Assembly (NCBI GenBank): GCA_947371645.1
Contig: CANBQJ010000199.1
Span: 1-6,895 of the forward strand
Direction of reading: 5' to 3'
Length of the DNA: 6,895 nt
Source: Burkholderiales bacterium
GTDB taxonomy: Bacteria > Pseudomonadota > Gammaproteobacteria > Burkholderiales > Burkholderiaceae
In this document: piece after piece, positions 4,201 to 6,895 of the stretch
How positions within the stretch are numbered: position 1 is the first letter of the stretch
Layout of the letters: the number at the start of each line of letters is the position of its first letter
Position numbers and translations under genes: made by a program
The notes under the pieces: generated by a model
What the model was told of the DNA's origin: nothing
Seen by the model: only the letters and a program-made list of their open reading frames with translations
Database searches by the model: none

Positions 4201-6895
4201 GACAACAAATTTTTGGCGCCGAGGGTGGGCCTCCGTCGGCATGACGCTGCTGCTCGCGCTTCAGGCATGCGGCGGCGGTGGCGGTAGTTCCGGCGGCAAT
4301 GCCGCGCTGACCTCCTCCAGCCTGCCGGCCACCGCCACCGTGAGCTGGACGCCGGCAACCATCAACGCCACATCATTGGTCGGCACGGCCGGGTGGGCCA
4401 CCGTCAGCATCACGATCAACGTGACGGGTCGAGACGTCGCCTGGGACACAGAGGAAGAAAGCCACGGCGTCATCACCCAGGTGAAGTCGTACGAAGAGGG
4501 CAACACGACACGCTACGAGTTGCAGTTGTCGCCAGACCTGCCTGTGGGCACCTACGACACCACCATCGACGTCAACGTCTGCGATGACGAAGCCTGCACC
4601 AAGCCGATCCCGGGCGGCAAAGCCAGCATCCCGTTGCACTACGAGGTCAAGCCCATCATCACGGCCAGCGCCAGCACCGTGGCCCTGTCACGGACGGGCC
4701 AGGAGGCCGCGCCCAGCCAGTTGGTGCACCTGAACATCCCACCCGAAGCCGGCGCGGTGGCATTGAACGTCGAGACCACGCGCACCGACGCCTTCGACGT
4801 CAAACTTTCAGGCACCGAGCTGCGCGTGGGTACCCGCCAGGTGCGCGCAGGCCAGTACAGCGCCTCGGCCAACATCCAGAGCCTCAGCGACAGCCGCTAC
4901 CACTGGTCCCTGCCGGTGAGCTACGTCGTCAACGCGCCAGCCACGGGCGAACACGACCTGATCGTCTCCCCCTTTGAGCTCAACCTGGACGTGATCCAAG
5001 GTGGCATCACCAAGCAGGTGGTGACCGTCAGCCGCGCCACCTGGACCAGTGAATTCGTGTTGCCGGTGCTGGTCCCCCAATCCAACTTCTTCAAACTTAC
5101 CGACCTGGGCGGCGACCGCTATGAAGTCAGCGCCGACGCCACCACTTTCGTCGGTGCCGGCACGATGCCTTCGTTCAGTTCCACCTTGCGCTTCGGCGCC
5201 ACCAGCAGCACCACCCAACAAGACGTCCCGATCCTGTCCTACGTGACACGCAACTGGGGCCCGTCCGAGCAACCCACCCTGGGCCTGCAGGTCAACTCCG
5301 ACAGCACGGTGGCCCACACCGACTGGCAGCGGTCGATCGGGCTGCAGTCCCTGCTGCCCTCGATCACCACCTGGCGGGCCAGCTCCAGCACGCCATGGCT
5401 CAAGCTGGTCGCCAACAGTGGCCGGATCGGCACCGATCGCCTGGTGGTCACCATCGACCCATCAGGTGTACCCGCTCCGGGCAGCACCGTGACCGGGACA
5501 GTCCATGTGACGGCCGACGGCGCCGCCGATGCCCTCGACCTGACCATCCCGCTGAGCAACGCCGTGCCGCAACTGGGCAAGCTCATCGGACCTGGCCTGG
5601 TCGGCAGCAGTGGGCGCATCTACATGCCGTCAGGGCTGTCCGGCATCGACCCGCAGTCGCCCCCGGCCATGCTGACCGTTGCTGGCGCCACCCTGACCGG
5701 CGTGCACACGGTGGAAGAGCCCGTCCGGCTAGCCGGCATGCCCAATCTGGTACTGGACCTGAGCAACGCCACGCCGGGCACACCCGTCACCGTCAGTTGG
5801 GCGAGCGCCTTCTCGCCCAGCCACGTCACGGTGCCGGTGCTGGTACCGAGCAGCCTGCCCACGGCAGCGGCCAGCCAGCCGCTGCCATACGCCCAACGCC
5901 GCCCTCCCAAGCCACACCCCAGCGATGGCGGGGCCTACTTCGCCGACGGCGACCAGGTCTGGCGCGCAGCAGCCGTCAACGGCCAGTGGGTCTGGCGCCA
6001 CGCCATGGTGGCTGGCCTGGTCGACGTGGCCCCGTCGGCCGACGGCCGCAAGCTGTTTGCTGCCACCACGTCGGGCGCCGTCATCGGTCTGGACGCAGAC
6101 ACCCTCAACGAGCTCGGCCGCGCCATGCTACCTATCAATGGCTCGCCAGACCGCCTCCCAGATGCCCAGGCACCAGCCGGGCAAGCTGCGCTGTTGCTGG
6201 CTGCAGATGGTCGTGCGTTCGTGAGCGTGGTGGGGCAAGCACTTGGCTGGACCCTCACCCGCGGCCCCGACTGGGTGGCCAGCCAGGACCTCAACGGCAA
6301 CATGCTCGACATCAGCCTGCAGCCCTACTTCGCCGACCCTGGCATGTTCCTGCGCGGCCCTTTCAGCGACCGGGGCACCAGCCTGGTCCGCAGTGCCAGC
6401 GGCCGCACGGTCATGGCGGTGGACCCGGACGGCAGCATGATCCGCTACACCGACCTCAGCCGCGGATGGACCAGTTGGTATGGTGGCGACGCCTGGGGCA
6501 GCATCGGCGCCGGCATGACGCTCGCGGCCATTGCCGACACCGGCAACCGCATTGTGCGCAGCGACGGCGTGCTGCAGGTTTTCCAGACGCCGGTGGCACC
6601 CTCGCTGGCCACTCGCCTGCCCGATGGCTTCACGGCTGGCGGCTATGCGCTGAGTGCCGACGGCCTGTTTGCGGTGGTCTATGGCTACCGCATAGACACC
6701 ACCGGCAGCACGCCAGTGGCCAAGGACGCTCAACTGTGGGTGCTGAGCCTGCCGGCCACCACCGTGCCTGACCTCCACCTGGCCACCACCGTGGGAACGT
6801 CCATTCCGCTGACCGCGCTGGGCTGCACAGGCAACCTGGCTGCGGGCGAGACCTGCACCCACAGCGTGGCCATCACCCTGAGTGCCGCTGGCGAC
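4199..6895 (+). CDS. Large multidomain lipoprotein with Ig/BACON-like modules and a possible beta-propeller-like region (3' end outside window)
   Basis: The frame is open for 899 codons from ATG 4199 to the window edge with no stop, so the protein is longer. The start is supported by AGGGAG 6 nt upstream. Residues 1-23 form a signal peptide (Arg7 and Arg8, then a hydrophobic core) ending in LQAC, a lipobox with Cys24 as the lipidated residue. GGGGGSSGG follows, a flexible tether common in betaproteobacterial lipoproteins. Beta-rich modules follow at about 48-151 (with the Cys128-Cys133 pair in VCDDEAC), 155-240, 250-367, 370-455 and 463-556. The fourth has the BACON-like pattern TPWLKLVANSG followed by LVVTIDPSG. 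A Pro-rich linker (about 558-577) leads to a region (577-850) with recurring motifs such as SADGRKLFAATTSG, AADGRAFVSVVG and SADGLFAVVYG, suggesting propeller blades. Another module begins near 852 (Cys876 and Cys886). The likely location is the cell envelope or surface. Its ligand and function are unknown, and domain names are by pattern only. Confidence 0.85.
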   Translation, partial: MTTNFWRRGWASVGMTLLLALQACGGGGGSSGGNAALTSSSLPATATVSWTPATINATSLVGTAGWATVSITINVTGRDVAWDTEEESHGVITQVKSYEEGNTTRYELQLSPDLPVGTYDTTIDVNVCDDEACTKPIPGGKASIPLHYEVKPIITASASTVALSRTGQEAAPSQLVHLNIPPEAGAVALNVETTRTDAFDVKLSGTELRVGTRQVRAGQYSASANIQSLSDSRYHWSLPVSYVVNAPATGEHDLIVSPFELNLDVIQGGITKQVVTVSRATWTSEFVLPVLVPQSNFFKLTDLGGDRYEVSADATTFVGAGTMPSFSSTLRFGATSSTTQQDVPILSYVTRNWGPSEQPTLGLQVNSDSTVAHTDWQRSIGLQSLLPSITTWRASSSTPWLKLVANSGRIGTDRLVVTIDPSGVPAPGSTVTGTVHVTADGAADALDLTIPLSNAVPQLGKLIGPGLVGSSGRIYMPSGLSGIDPQSPPAMLTVAGATLTGVHTVEEPVRLAGMPNLVLDLSNATPGTPVTVSWASAFSPSHVTVPVLVPSSLPTAAASQPLPYAQRRPPKPHPSDGGAYFADGDQVWRAAAVNGQWVWRHAMVAGLVDVAPSADGRKLFAATTSGAVIGLDADTLNELGRAMLPINGSPDRLPDAQAPAGQAALLLAADGRAFVSVVGQALGWTLTRGPDWVASQDLNGNMLDISLQPYFADPGMFLRGPFSDRGTSLVRSASGRTVMAVDPDGSMIRYTDLSRGWTSWYGGDAWGSIGAGMTLAAIADTGNRIVRSDGVLQVFQTPVAPSLATRLPDGFTAGGYALSADGLFAVVYGYRIDTTGSTPVAKDAQLWVLSLPATTVPDLHLATTVGTSIPLTALGCTGNLAAGETCTHSVAITLSAAGD

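Noticed and set aside
5395..6771. A 458-codon + strand frame overlapping the lipoprotein gene
   Set aside because: Its product is an Arg/Pro/His/Gly-rich string typical of a shifted frame in GC-rich DNA. The lipoprotein frame stays open throughout with sensible beta-strand patterns.
6128..6862. A 244-codon - strand frame opposite the lipoprotein gene
   Set aside because: It is a shadow frame rich in Ala, Gly, His and Val with no motif, and the opposite-strand lipoprotein frame explains the region.

Overview
The window is GC-rich DNA with strong third-position GC bias. Four complete or nearly complete genes and one 3' gene fragment all lie on the + strand. The formaldehyde-detoxification pair, the Cys-then-polyglycine lipoprotein start and the overall composition suggest a Burkholderiales-type betaproteobacterium, perhaps Comamonadaceae. 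This placement is by resemblance only; there is no rRNA or other marker gene to fix it.

Layout: (1) 1-204 is the C-terminal end of a class III alcohol dehydrogenase / S-(hydroxymethyl)glutathione dehydrogenase. It is followed 25 nt later by a complete S-formylglutathione hydrolase (230-1102). Together they oxidise the formaldehyde-glutathione adduct and then hydrolyse S-formylglutathione to formate and glutathione. (2) A 165-nt gap holds a terminator-like hairpin and an interrupted palindrome. (3) 1268-3121 encodes a membrane-bound hybrid histidine kinase: about six membrane segments, a HisKA/HATPase core and a C-terminal receiver domain. (4) 3236-4129 encodes an exported protein of unrecognised family, with a periplasmic domain that looks SH3-like, an Ala/Pro-rich linker and three C-terminal membrane segments. 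(5) From 4199 to the window end an uninterrupted frame of 899 codons encodes a large lipoprotein with several beta-rich, Ig/BACON-like modules and a possible beta-propeller-like region. It has no stop codon inside the window.

The detoxification pair looks like an ordinary operon. The kinase, membrane protein and lipoprotein follow in the same direction but with gaps of 165, 114 and 69 nt, so a shared transcript is possible but not shown. A link between them, such as envelope sensing, is inference from adjacency only.

The most interesting non-coding signal is a long, tight hairpin (4176-4200) that buries the Shine-Dalgarno sequence and the first two bases of the lipoprotein start codon. A weaker hairpin pairs with the ribosome binding site of the preceding gene (3203-3233), and an interrupted palindrome precedes the kinase ATG (1207-1238). 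No CRISPR, transposon, tRNA, rRNA or phage feature was seen, and I found no convincing new multi-gene system.
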